DNA from: Teichococcus aestuarii
GTDB lineage: Bacteria; Pseudomonadota; Alphaproteobacteria; Acetobacterales; Acetobacteraceae
Direction: 5' to 3'
NCBI RefSeq assembly: GCF_003116135.1
Contig: NZ_PDOA01000014.1
Coordinates: forward strand, 38,322 to 102,321
DNA: 64,000 nt
Shown: positions 52,532 through 60,337 of the stretch, piece after piece
Layout of the letters: every line of letters starts with the position of its first letter
How positions within the stretch are numbered: position 1 is the stretch's first letter
The notes under the pieces: generated by a model
The model's database searches: none
Told to the model about the DNA's origin: nothing
What the model saw: the letters and a program-made list of their open reading frames with translations, nothing else
Made by a program: the position numbers and the translations under genes

Positions 52532-54211
52532 ATGTCCAAGCCCCCGCCGGCCGAGGCGGCCCGGGCCCGCGCCCTGCTCTCCGCGACCGCCCGTGCGGGC
52601 CGGGCGCGGCTGGCGCGACCCATCCTGCTCGGCCTTGCCTCGATCGCCTGCGGCATCGCCCAGGCCTGGCTGATCGCCACCGTGCTGGCCGCGCTGCTCG
52701 GCCATGGCGATGGCGGATGGGCCGAGCTGGCCGGCGCCGCCTCGCTGGCGCTGCTCGCCACCGGCCTCACCGTGGCGCAGGAGCGCGCCCAGGCCGATGC
52801 CGGCGCCAGCGCCCGCGCCGGGCTGCGCCGCCGCGCCTTCGCGCGCCTGCTGCGCGCCGGCCCCGCCGATGAGCGCCCGGTGGGCGAGCGCGCCGCCCTG
52901 GTGGTGGACCGCATCGAGGCGCTGGACGGCTATTTCTCCCGCTGGCTGCCCGCCGCGGCGCTGGCCGCCGCCGGGCCGCTGCTGATCGCCGTCGCCGTCG
53001 CCACCGAGGACCCGCTGAGCGGCGTGATCCTGTTCGCCGCCGGCGCCATGGTGCCGGTGGGCATGGCGCTGACCGGCATCGGCGCCGCCCTGGCCAGCCG
53101 GCAGCAGTTCGACGCGCTGCAGGCGCTCTCGGGGCGCTTCCTCGACCGCATGCGCGGCCTGCCGCAACTCGTGCTGTTCCGCCGGCAGGAGGCCGAGGCG
53201 CAGTCCCTCGGCGCCGCCGCCGACGAACTGCGCCGCCGCACCATGCGCGTGCTGCGCGTGGCCTTCCTCTCCGGCCTGGTGCTGGAGGTGATCTTCGCCG
53301 CGGTGCTGGGCTGCCTCGCCTGGCGGCACGGCAACCTGCTGGTGGGCGGCCACCCGGACCCGCAGGCGGCGCTGTTCTGCCTGCTGATGGTGCCGGGCTT
53401 CTTCGCGCCGCTGCGCGCCTTCTCCGCCGCCTATCACGAGCGCATGTCGGCCAACGGCGCCGCCGCCGCCCTGGCCCCGCTGCTGGACGGGCCGGATGAG
53501 GAGGACGGGCTGCAACTGGCGGAGATCCCGCCCAGCGTGGTGGTCACCTTCGAGCATGTCGGCCTGACCTACGACCCGGCGCGCGGCCCGGCCCTGACCG
53601 ACCTCTCCTTCCGCGTGCTGCCGGGCGAGGCGCTGGTGCTGGCCGGCCCCTCCGGCTCCGGCAAGTCCTCCGTGCTGCGGCTGCTGATGGGCTTCCGCGC
53701 CCCCGATGGCGGGCGCATCGCGCTGAACGGGCGGGACGCCACCACGCTGCGCCCGGCCGAGCTGCGCCGCCTCTCCGCCTATGTCGGGCAGAAGGCGCAC
53801 CTGTTCCGCGCCAGCATCCGCGAGAACATCCTGCTCGCCCGCCCCGAGGCCACGCCGGCCGAGGTGGAGGCGGCCGCCCGCGCCGCGCATGTCACGGAAT
53901 TCGCCACGGCCCTGCCCGAGGGGCTGGACACGCTGGTGGGCGAGGGGGGCTATGGCCTCTCCGGCGGGCAGGCGCAGCGCGTGGCCATCGCCCGCGCCTT
54001 CCTGCGCAACACGCCGCTGGTGCTGCTCGACGAGCCCACCGCGCATCTGGACCCCGGCACGGAGGCGCAGGTGCTGGACAGCCTGCGCCGCCTCTGTGCC
54101 GGGCGCACCGCCATCATCGCCACCCATTCGCCGGCGCTGCGCGCCCGCTTCAGCCGCGCACTGGAACTCGAGCAGGGCCGCGCCATCCTCTCCCGGATGG
54201 CCGGGGAGTGA
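52532..54211 (+). CDS. cydD: Thiol reductant ABC exporter subunit CydD
   Basis: A 559-residue half-transporter with six N-terminal membrane helices and a nucleotide-binding domain. Walker A is GPSGSGKSS, the signature LSGGQAQRVAIARA and Walker B LVLLDEPTAHLD. CydDC exports cysteine and glutathione to the periplasm and is needed to assemble cytochrome bd oxidase. The gene overlaps cydC (GTGA, 54208-54211). cydAB are not in the window. Confidence 0.92.
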   Translation: MSKPPPAEAARARALLSATARAGRARLARPILLGLASIACGIAQAWLIATVLAALLGHGDGGWAELAGAASLALLATGLTVAQERAQADAGASARAGLRRRAFARLLRAGPADERPVGERAALVVDRIEALDGYFSRWLPAAALAAAGPLLIAVAVATEDPLSGVILFAAGAMVPVGMALTGIGAALASRQQFDALQALSGRFLDRMRGLPQLVLFRRQEAEAQSLGAAADELRRRTMRVLRVAFLSGLVLEVIFAAVLGCLAWRHGNLLVGGHPDPQAALFCLLMVPGFFAPLRAFSAAYHERMSANGAAAALAPLLDGPDEEDGLQLAEIPPSVVVTFEHVGLTYDPARGPALTDLSFRVLPGEALVLAGPSGSGKSSVLRLLMGFRAPDGGRIALNGRDATTLRPAELRRLSAYVGQKAHLFRASIRENILLARPEATPAEVEAAARAAHVTEFATALPEGLDTLVGEGGYGLSGGQAQRVAIARAFLRNTPLVLLDEPTAHLDPGTEAQVLDSLRRLCAGRTAIIATHSPALRARFSRALELEQGRAILSRMAGE

Positions 54212-54216
54212 GCGCC

Positions 54217-55872
54217 ATGCGGCAGGACCTGACCCGTGTGCTCGGCCTGTGGGGGGCGCGCCGCGCCTGGCTGCTGGCCGGCGTGGCCATGGCCGTGCTG
54301 GCGGCGCTGGCGGGGGTGGCGCTGCTGGCCTTCGCCGGGCGCGGCGTCTCCGAGGGGCTGCGGACCGGCGCGCTGACCGGCGCCGCCATCGGCTCGCTGC
54401 TGCTGCTGCGGCCGCTGATGGTGCTGCGCCCCGGCGCCCGCTACCTGGAGCGGCTGGTCACCCATTCCGCCACCTTCCGCGCCCTGGCCGACACCCGCAT
54501 CTGGTTCTTCCGCCGGCTGGCCGAGCGCCTGCCCGCCGGCCTCGGTCTGCGCGGCGCCGGCGACCTGCTGGGCCGCCTCGTCTCCGATGTCGAGGCGCTG
54601 GACGGGCTGTACCTGCGCGCCCTGGTGCCGGGCACCGCCGCCATCGCGGTGGTGCTGGCGGTGGCGGTGCTGCTGGGCGCCGCCGAGCCGGCGCTGGCCG
54701 CCATCGTGGCGCTGCCGCTGGCGTTGGCCCTGCTGCTGCCGCCGCTGCTGGCCCCCGGCGCCGCCCGCGCCGCCGGCCGCGTGGCCGAGGCCCAGGGCGG
54801 CCTGCGCGCCGCCGCGGTGGACCCGCTGCTGGGGCTGGAGGACACGCTGGCCGCCAATGCCGAGCCACGCGCCGCCGCCCGGCTCGACGAGGCCGGCCGC
54901 GCCCTGGCCGCCACGCAGGACCGGCTTTCCCGCCGTTCCGCCTGGGGCGGCGCCACGGGCAGCCTGCTGGCGCAGGCGGCGCTGCTTGGCGCGCTGGGCT
55001 ATGGCCTGGCGGGTGGCCCCGGCGCGGTGGGCGCCACCATCATCGGCCTGTTCCTGGCGCTGGCGGCGGGCGAGGTTCTCGCCGCCCTGCCGCGCGCCGG
55101 CACCGCGCTCGCCGCCGCCGGCGCCAGCGCCCACCGGCTTTTCGAGGCCGCCGATACGCCGCCCCCCGTGGCCGAGCCGGAACACCCCGCCGAGGCCCCG
55201 AGCGGCCACGCGCTGCGCGCCGAGGGCGTGCGCTTCGCCTGGGCGGCGGACCGCGCGCCGGTCTTCGAGGACCTTTCCTTCGACCTGCCGGAAGGCGGGC
55301 GGCTGGCGCTGCTCGGCCCTTCCGGCGCCGGCAAGTCCACCCTGGCCTCGCTGCTGCTGAAGCTGGCGGCGCCGCAGGAGGGCCGCCTGCTGATCGGCGG
55401 TGCCGACATCGCCACCCTCTCCGCCGATACGGTGCGTGCCCGCATCGCCTGCCTGACGCAGGATGCCCGGCTGTTCGATGACAGCATCGCCGCCAATCTC
55501 CGCCTCGCCGCGCCGGAGGCGGATGACGCGGCGCTGTGGCGGGCGCTGGAGCGTGCCGGCGTGGCCGATGTGGTGCGCGCCCTCCCTGAGGGGCTGGAGA
55601 CGCGCTGTGGCGAGGGCGGTGCGCGTTTCTCGGGCGGGCAGGGGCGGCGGCTCGCCCTGGCCCGCGCCCTGCTGGCCCCGGCCGACATCCTGATCCTCGA
55701 CGAGCCTGGCGCCGGGCTGGATCCCACCGCCGAGCGCGCCTTCCTGGAGACGCTGGAGAGCGCCACGGAGGGCCGCAGCGTCATCCTCATCGCGCACCGG
55801 CTGATGGGGGTGGAGCGGCCGACGCGTATCCTGCGCCTCGTCGGTGGCCGCGCGCTGCCGGCGATGGGGTGA
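54217..55872 (+). CDS. cydC: Thiol reductant ABC exporter subunit CydC
   Basis: A 551-residue half-transporter that pairs with CydD. It has six helices, then Walker A GPSGAGKST, a signature variant FSGGQGRRLALARA and Walker B ILILDEPGAGLD, with the H-loop in ILIAHRLMG. ATG 54217 is chosen because GGGGAG lies eight bases upstream; GTG 54208 overlapping cydD is the alternative. Its stop codon is followed immediately by repeat copy 1. Confidence 0.92.
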   Translation: MRQDLTRVLGLWGARRAWLLAGVAMAVLAALAGVALLAFAGRGVSEGLRTGALTGAAIGSLLLLRPLMVLRPGARYLERLVTHSATFRALADTRIWFFRRLAERLPAGLGLRGAGDLLGRLVSDVEALDGLYLRALVPGTAAIAVVLAVAVLLGAAEPALAAIVALPLALALLLPPLLAPGAARAAGRVAEAQGGLRAAAVDPLLGLEDTLAANAEPRAAARLDEAGRALAATQDRLSRRSAWGGATGSLLAQAALLGALGYGLAGGPGAVGATIIGLFLALAAGEVLAALPRAGTALAAAGASAHRLFEAADTPPPVAEPEHPAEAPSGHALRAEGVRFAWAADRAPVFEDLSFDLPEGGRLALLGPSGAGKSTLASLLLKLAAPQEGRLLIGGADIATLSADTVRARIACLTQDARLFDDSIAANLRLAAPEADDAALWRALERAGVADVVRALPEGLETRCGEGGARFSGGQGRRLALARALLAPADILILDEPGAGLDPTAERAFLETLESATEGRSVILIAHRLMGVERPTRILRLVGGRALPAMG

Positions 55873-55997
55873 TCTTCTTCTTTTTCTGAAGAAAAAGAAG
55901 CAAAAAGACTTTGTCAGTTTGGAGGATTGCTTGCCGCTGGCGCTCCGCCAAACTGACAAAAAGTTTTTGGTTCTTTTTTCAAAAAGAAACCCTTTTT
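55873..55997. repeat. Dispersed three-hairpin repeat, copy 1 (orientation A to B')
   Basis: This A+T-rich element starts at the base after the cydC stop. Hairpin A is CTTCTTTTTC-TGAA-GAAAAAGAAG (55877-55900). The central stem includes TTGTCAGTTTGG (55911-55922) and CCAAACTGACAA (55948-55959) around a 25-base spacer. Hairpin B in inverted form spans about 55969-55992 (GGTTCTTTTT...AAAAAGAAACC). The order is inverted relative to copy 2. It lies between convergent cydC and the Sel1 gene and contains the stop codon of the latter. It may act as a two-way transcription stop. Confidence 0.85.
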
Positions 55998-56719
55998 ACC
56001 GACTTCTCAATTCTCAACCCCAGCGCCCGCAACTCCGCTTCCGGCCGCGCCAGCAGCATCATCGCCATCTTGCCGAGGAAGCCCGGTGAGCCCTGCGCGG
56101 CGGCGGCCTCGAACCAGCGCAGCGCGGCGGGAATGTCGCCCGCCGCCGTCGCCAGCGTGCCCAGGTTGAACTGCGCGCGGAAATCGCCCAGGGCGGCGGC
56201 GCGGGCGTAGAGGGCGCGGGCGGCGGCGGGGCCGCGCGGCGTCTCCCAGCCTTCCTCCAGGAAGCGGCCGAGAACGGTCATCGCCTTGGCGTGCTCCTGC
56301 GCGGCAGCGCGGCGGAACCAGGCCAGCGCCCCGGCGCGGTCGCCTTCCTGCGCCATCAGGCTGGCGAGGTTGTACTGCGCCCAGTCGTAGCCCTTCTCCG
56401 CTGCCTCCCGGTAGAGCGCCGTGGCGCGCGCCCGGTCGACCGGCGTGCCCCAGCCCAGCTCGTGGCAGCGCCCGACCATGGTGAGGCCCTTCAGGCTGCC
56501 GGCACGGGCGGCGGCCTGGAACCAGCCGAGCGCGGCGTGCCGGTCTTCCGCCACGCCGCGGCCTTCAAGCAGGATCTGCCCGTAGAGGATCTGCGCCTCC
56601 AGCATGCCGGCGCGGGCGGCGGCGGCGATCCAGCGGGCGGCCTCCTCGGGTGGTCCGTTGAAGGCGGCCTCGAGCTGTTCGGCGCTGGCCTCGCGCACGG
56701 CGGAGAGCGGGATGGACAT
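55979..56719 (-). CDS. Sel1-repeat (TPR-like) protein
   Basis: A 246-residue protein of about six Sel1-type helical repeats, for example AAARAGMLEAQILYGQILLEG, RAGSLKGLTMVGRCHELGWG, EKGYDWAQYNLASLMAQEGD and ALGDFRAQFNLGTLATAAGD. Sel1 proteins act as scaffolds for protein complexes, often at the cell envelope. There is no signal peptide. The last residues (about SVKRVSF) and the stop lie in the dispersed repeat, so the native C-terminus may have been altered by insertion of that element. Confidence 0.85.
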   Translation of the reverse strand: MSIPLSAVREASAEQLEAAFNGPPEEAARWIAAAARAGMLEAQILYGQILLEGRGVAEDRHAALGWFQAAARAGSLKGLTMVGRCHELGWGTPVDRARATALYREAAEKGYDWAQYNLASLMAQEGDRAGALAWFRRAAAQEHAKAMTVLGRFLEEGWETPRGPAAARALYARAAALGDFRAQFNLGTLATAAGDIPAALRWFEAAAAQGSPGFLGKMAMMLLARPEAELRALGLRIEKSVKRVSF

Positions 56720-56763
56720 GCCCGCCCTCTAGCGTTGTTGCGAGCGTCTCGCAACTGACTGTG

Positions 56764-57705
56764 TCAGGCCAGGGCGCGCAGCATCCCGCCCTGCTTCACC
56801 CGGCCCGGCAGCGGATGGCCGACGACATCCTCCGCCAGCCGCCCGGCCTCGATCAGCTTCTCCAGGTCCAGCCCTGTCTCGATGCCGGATTCCGCGCAGA
56901 GCAGCGCCAGGTCCTCGGTGCAGATGTTGCCCGCCGCCCCGGCATGCCTGGCGAAGGGGCAGCCGCCCAGCCCGGCGATGGCGGCATCGAAGCGCGCCAC
57001 GCCGAGGCGCATCCCCTCCCAGGCATTGACCATGGCCATGCCGCGCGTGTCGTGCAGGTGCAGGGACAACTCCAGCTCCGGCCACTTCTCCCGCACCGCG
57101 CCGACCACGGTGGCGATGCGGCGCGGCGTGGCCCAGGCCATGGTGTCGGCCAGCGAGATGACGGGCGGCGGCAGCCCCACGCCCCCCGCCAGCGCCAGGA
57201 TGGCGGCGATGCGGTCGGTCACCGCGCTCACCGGCACCTCGCCCTGGAAGTTGCAGCCGAAGGCGGCCATCACCGTGGCGCGGGCGAAGGGGATGTTGTT
57301 CTCGGCGTAGAGCGCCATCAGCGCGGCGGCGGCGGCGAGGTCCTGCTCGCGGTCGCGGTTCTGGTTGCGCTTGCCGAACACCTCGGAGGCGGAGACGGAG
57401 ACGCTGCCGTCGATGGTCAGGTTGGGCGCCACCAGGGCGCGCAGGAAGCCCTTGGCGTTCAGCCACAGCGCGCCGAAGGCGACGCCCGGCGGCGGCCGCA
57501 GCGCCTGGCAGACGGCTTCCGCATCGGCCATGCCCGGCACCCGGCGCGGATCGACGAAGGAGACGGTCTGGATGCGCTTCAGCCCGGTCCCGGCCAGGGC
57601 CTGGATCAGCGCCACCTTGCGGTCGGTCGGGATCTCGCCCTTCTCGAACTGGAAGCCCTCGCGCGGGCCTTCCTCGCGGATCTCGATGCGGGGGGGCAGG
57701 CTCAT
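56764..57705 (-). CDS. Hydroxymethylglutaryl-CoA lyase-like enzyme
   Basis: A 313-residue TIM-barrel lyase of the HMGL family. The N-terminal EIREEGPREGFQFEKG corresponds to the RD-GLQ motif region. SFVDPRRVPGMADAEAV, the metal-binding HLHDTRGMAMVNAWEG and GLGGCPFARHAGAAGN with the active-site cysteine are conserved. It cleaves 3-hydroxyacyl-CoA such as HMG-CoA or a relative (citramalyl-CoA or others). It is coupled by a four-base overlap to a CaiB/BaiF CoA-transferase, so the pair probably activates and then cleaves one acid. The acid is unknown. Confidence 0.88.
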   Translation of the reverse strand: MSLPPRIEIREEGPREGFQFEKGEIPTDRKVALIQALAGTGLKRIQTVSFVDPRRVPGMADAEAVCQALRPPPGVAFGALWLNAKGFLRALVAPNLTIDGSVSVSASEVFGKRNQNRDREQDLAAAAALMALYAENNIPFARATVMAAFGCNFQGEVPVSAVTDRIAAILALAGGVGLPPPVISLADTMAWATPRRIATVVGAVREKWPELELSLHLHDTRGMAMVNAWEGMRLGVARFDAAIAGLGGCPFARHAGAAGNICTEDLALLCAESGIETGLDLEKLIEAGRLAEDVVGHPLPGRVKQGGMLRALA

Positions 57706-58895
57706 GCGATGTTCTCCTCCGGCAGCGTCAGCACGCCCGCGCCGCGCAGCGTGGCGATCTCCTCCTCCGAAAGGCCGAGCCCCGCCAGCACCGCCGCCCC
57801 CCCTTCGCCGATGCGTGGCGGCTGCTGCCGCAGGGTGATGCCGGCGGTCTCGAAGCGCAGCGGCGTCATCGGCAGGGCGGCGCGCAGCGTGTCGGAGAGC
57901 GCCGTCTCGCCCATGATGCCGCTGGCGGCGAGGTGCGGGTCATCGAACAGGTCTTCCGGGTGGGCGACGGGGGCGCAGGGAATGCGGGCGGCCCGGCAGC
58001 GCTCCAGCACCTCCGCCACCGTCATCGCGCCGAATATTCTTTCGAGTTCCGGCATGATGCGGTCGCGGGCGGCGACGCGCTGGCCGTTGGTGGCCAGCGA
58101 CGGGTCGGCGCCCAGCGCCTCCAGCCCGAACTGCGCGCAGAGGCGCTGCCAGTGCTGGTCGCTGGTGACGCCGACGAAGACCTGCCCGTCGGCGGCGGTG
58201 AAGACGTCGTAGATGGCCCAGGTGATGCGCCGCGCCGTCATCGGCGGCACGCGGCTGCCGGCGATGGCGCCCGCCGCCATGTGCTGCCCCACCATGAAGG
58301 CCACGCTCTCGAACAGCGCGGCCTGCACCTTCTGCCCTTCGCCCGTCGCTTCCCGCTGCCGCAGCGCGGCGAGGATGCCGACGACGCCGAACACGCCGCC
58401 CATGATGTCCACCACCGAGGTGCCGGCGCGCAGCGGGCGGCCGGGCAGGCCGGTCATGTGGGCCAGGCCGCCCTGCATCTGCACCACCTCGTCCAGCGCC
58501 GGCAGGTCCTCATAGGGGCCGGGCAGGTAGCCCTTCAGCGCGCAGTAGACCAGGCGCGGGTTGAGGGTGCGGAGATGCTCCCAGCCCAGGCCCAGCCGCT
58601 CCATCGTGCCGGGGGCGAAGTTCTCCACCAGCACGTCGGCGGTGGGGACGAGGCGCTCCAGCACCGCCTTGCCGCGCTTGTCCTTCAGGTCCAGCGCCAA
58701 GCTGGCCTTGTTGCGGTTGTAGGTGCCGAAGAAGCCGGTGCCGAAGCCGCCCAGCCGCCGCGTGCGGTCGCCCTCCGGCGGCTCGATGCGGATGACCTCG
58801 GCGCCGAGGTCGGCCAGCACGACGCCGCAGGTGGGGCCCATCACGGTGTGGCCGAAATCCAGCACCCGCAGGCCGGCCAGGGGGAGGGTGTTCAT
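57702..58895 (-). CDS. CaiB/BaiF-family CoA transferase (family III)
   Basis: A 397-residue family III CoA transferase. Motifs are GLRVLDFGHTVMGPTCGVVLADLGAEV, FGTYNRNKASLALDLKD and DVLVENFAPGTMERLGLGW. The catalytic aspartate region near ALDEVVQMQGGL is followed by GTSVVDIMGGVFGVVGILAAL. It moves CoA between acyl donors and an organic acid. It is the first gene of a two-gene unit with the HMGL-type lyase and is divergent from an IclR regulator, with a shared palindrome upstream. ATG 58895 is preferred over GTG 58901. Confidence 0.9.
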   Translation of the reverse strand: MNTLPLAGLRVLDFGHTVMGPTCGVVLADLGAEVIRIEPPEGDRTRRLGGFGTGFFGTYNRNKASLALDLKDKRGKAVLERLVPTADVLVENFAPGTMERLGLGWEHLRTLNPRLVYCALKGYLPGPYEDLPALDEVVQMQGGLAHMTGLPGRPLRAGTSVVDIMGGVFGVVGILAALRQREATGEGQKVQAALFESVAFMVGQHMAAGAIAGSRVPPMTARRITWAIYDVFTAADGQVFVGVTSDQHWQRLCAQFGLEALGADPSLATNGQRVAARDRIMPELERIFGAMTVAEVLERCRAARIPCAPVAHPEDLFDDPHLAASGIMGETALSDTLRAALPMTPLRFETAGITLRQQPPRIGEGGAAVLAGLGLSEEEIATLRGAGVLTLPEENIA

Positions 58896-58914
58896 TGACA
58901 CGGCTTCGTTCCGT

Positions 58915-58937
58915 CAGACAGAATGGCGTTCTGTCTG
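58915..58937. promoter_or_regulatory. Perfect palindrome, probable IclR operator
   Basis: CAGACAGAA and TTCTGTCTG form perfect 9-bp inverted repeats with a TGGCG centre. The site lies 20 bases upstream of the CoA-transferase start and 20 bases upstream of the IclR start at 58958. Its position and symmetry suit autoregulation and control of the divergent operon. Binding is inferred. Confidence 0.7.
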
Positions 58938-58957
58938 TAAGCATGGAGAAACCCCGC

Positions 58958-59629
58958 ATGCCGGTCAAGCCGGATGCGCCCGCCGAGGGGGTGGGCGCGG
59001 TGGATCGTGCCCTGTCCATCCTCTTCGCCTTCGAGCCAGGCGATGCGGGGCTGACCCTGGCGGAGCTTTCCCGCCGCACCGGCCTCTACAAGAGCACGCT
59101 GCTGCGGCTGATCGCCTCGCTGGAGCGGGCGCGGATGCTGGTGCGGCCGGGGCCGGAGGCACGCTGGCGGCTGGGCCCGGCGCTGGTGACGCTCGGGCTG
59201 CGCGCCGAGGGCGGCACCGCCCTGCTGCGCGAGACGGTGCCGCCGGTGCTGCGCCGGCTGGTGGCGGAGACGGGGGAGAGCGCCAGCTTCTACATCCGCG
59301 AGGGCGAGGCGCGGCTCTGCCTGCTGCGCGAGGAAGGCCGGCACGCGGTGCGGGACCAGCTCCCGCCCGGCACGCTGCTGCCGCTCTACCGCGGCGCCGC
59401 CGGCCATGTGCTGAGCGGCGCGGCGGAAGGGCTTTCCGTCACCATCGGCGAGCGGGACCCGGAGCTTGCGGCGATCGCCGCGCCGGTGCGTGGCAGCCAG
59501 GGGCTGCTGCTCGGCGCACTCTGCCTCTCCGGCACCGCGACACGGCTGCGCGAGGCCCGCTACCGCGCGCCGCTGGAGGAGGCGGTGCGGCGCGAGGCGG
59601 CGGGGCTGACGGCGCTGTTGGGAGGGTGA
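58958..59629 (+). CDS. IclR-family transcriptional regulator
   Basis: A 223-residue regulator from ATG 58958, which has GGAGAA upstream; ATG 58943 is an alternative. The winged helix at residues 10-65 (AVDRALSILFAFEPGDAG, then LTLAELSRRTGLYKSTLLRL) is followed by an effector domain with the family ESASFYIREGEARLCL and PLYRGAAGHVL. It is divergent from the CaiB/HMGL-like unit and shares its perfect palindrome. It probably represses or activates that catabolic unit in response to its substrate. Confidence 0.9.
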   Translation: MPVKPDAPAEGVGAVDRALSILFAFEPGDAGLTLAELSRRTGLYKSTLLRLIASLERARMLVRPGPEARWRLGPALVTLGLRAEGGTALLRETVPPVLRRLVAETGESASFYIREGEARLCLLREEGRHAVRDQLPPGTLLPLYRGAAGHVLSGAAEGLSVTIGERDPELAAIAAPVRGSQGLLLGALCLSGTATRLREARYRAPLEEAVRREAAGLTALLGG

Positions 59630-59635
59630 AAGAGA

Positions 59636-59758
59636 AGGGTTCTTTTTTGGAAAAAAAGAACCAAAAAACTTTTGTCAGTTTGGCGGTGCGCCATCGGCCA
59701 ATGAACCGCCAGACTCGAAAAGTCTTTTTGCTTCTTTTTCTTCAGAAAAAGAAGATGC
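59636..59758. repeat. Dispersed three-hairpin repeat, copy 2 (orientation B to A')
   Basis: This copy starts seven bases after the iclR stop. Hairpin B is a perfect 11-bp stem, GGTTCTTTTTT (59638-59648) with AAAAAAGAACC (59652-59662). The central arms at 59663-59687 and 59705-59729 pair with a few mismatches around a 17-base loop region. Hairpin A' is CTTCTTTTTC-TTCA-GAAAAAGAAG (59731-59754). It lies between the convergent iclR and DUF4345 genes. It is the most complete copy and the reference for the family. Confidence 0.88.
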
Positions 59759-59764
59759 CTGAAA

Positions 59765-60178
59765 TTAATCCCGTTCCATACGCGCGACGCTCCATTGCCA
59801 GAGGCAGAGCAGCGGCGTCACCACCAGTTCCATGCCGAGGCCGAACAGCATGGCGCCGGGCGGCGTGCCCTGCACCGCCAGGCCCAGCAACCGGCCGAGC
59901 CCGCCCAGCACCACGATGACGGTCAGCAGCCGGAAGCGCGGGCCCTGCTCCTCGATGCGTGAGAGCGTGCTCCAGAAGCCCAGCCCGATGCCGAGCAGCA
60001 GGCCGGAGAGGTAGCGGTAGTGGCTGTCCAGCGCCACGGCGCGCAGCATGGGCGGCGCCTCCGAGGCCGGGAGCATGTCGAGCCCGAAGAGCAGCCCGGT
60101 GAGGCCGGCGGTGACGGGCACCACGCCGCCCAGCGCCACGGCGGCGCGCAACAGCATACGGTGATGGCGGGAGGTCAT
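59765..60178 (-). CDS. DUF4345-family membrane protein
   Basis: A 137-residue four-helix membrane protein matching DUF4345: AAVALGGVVPVTAGLTGLLFG, DSHYRYLSGLLLGIGLGFWS, LLTVIVVLGGLGRLLGLAVQ and ELVVTPLLCLWQW. The S-x-YRYLSG and GRLL motifs are typical. The function is unknown. It ends seven bases from repeat copy 2. Confidence 0.85.
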   Translation of the reverse strand: MTSRHHRMLLRAAVALGGVVPVTAGLTGLLFGLDMLPASEAPPMLRAVALDSHYRYLSGLLLGIGLGFWSTLSRIEEQGPRFRLLTVIVVLGGLGRLLGLAVQGTPPGAMLFGLGMELVVTPLLCLWQWSVARMERD

Positions 60179-60337
60179 GGAGGCTTGCGGTTCCGGGCCG
60201 GGGTTGGGGGAGGCAGGGGTGGGCGTGCCGCACGAGTCACGCTTTCAGTGATTCCACCCCGGCCGATCATGCTCTAGGCAGAAGGCAGCGGCGCCGTCCC
60301 CGGTTGCCGCGCGGCGAGACGAAGCGGGAGTGGCCGG

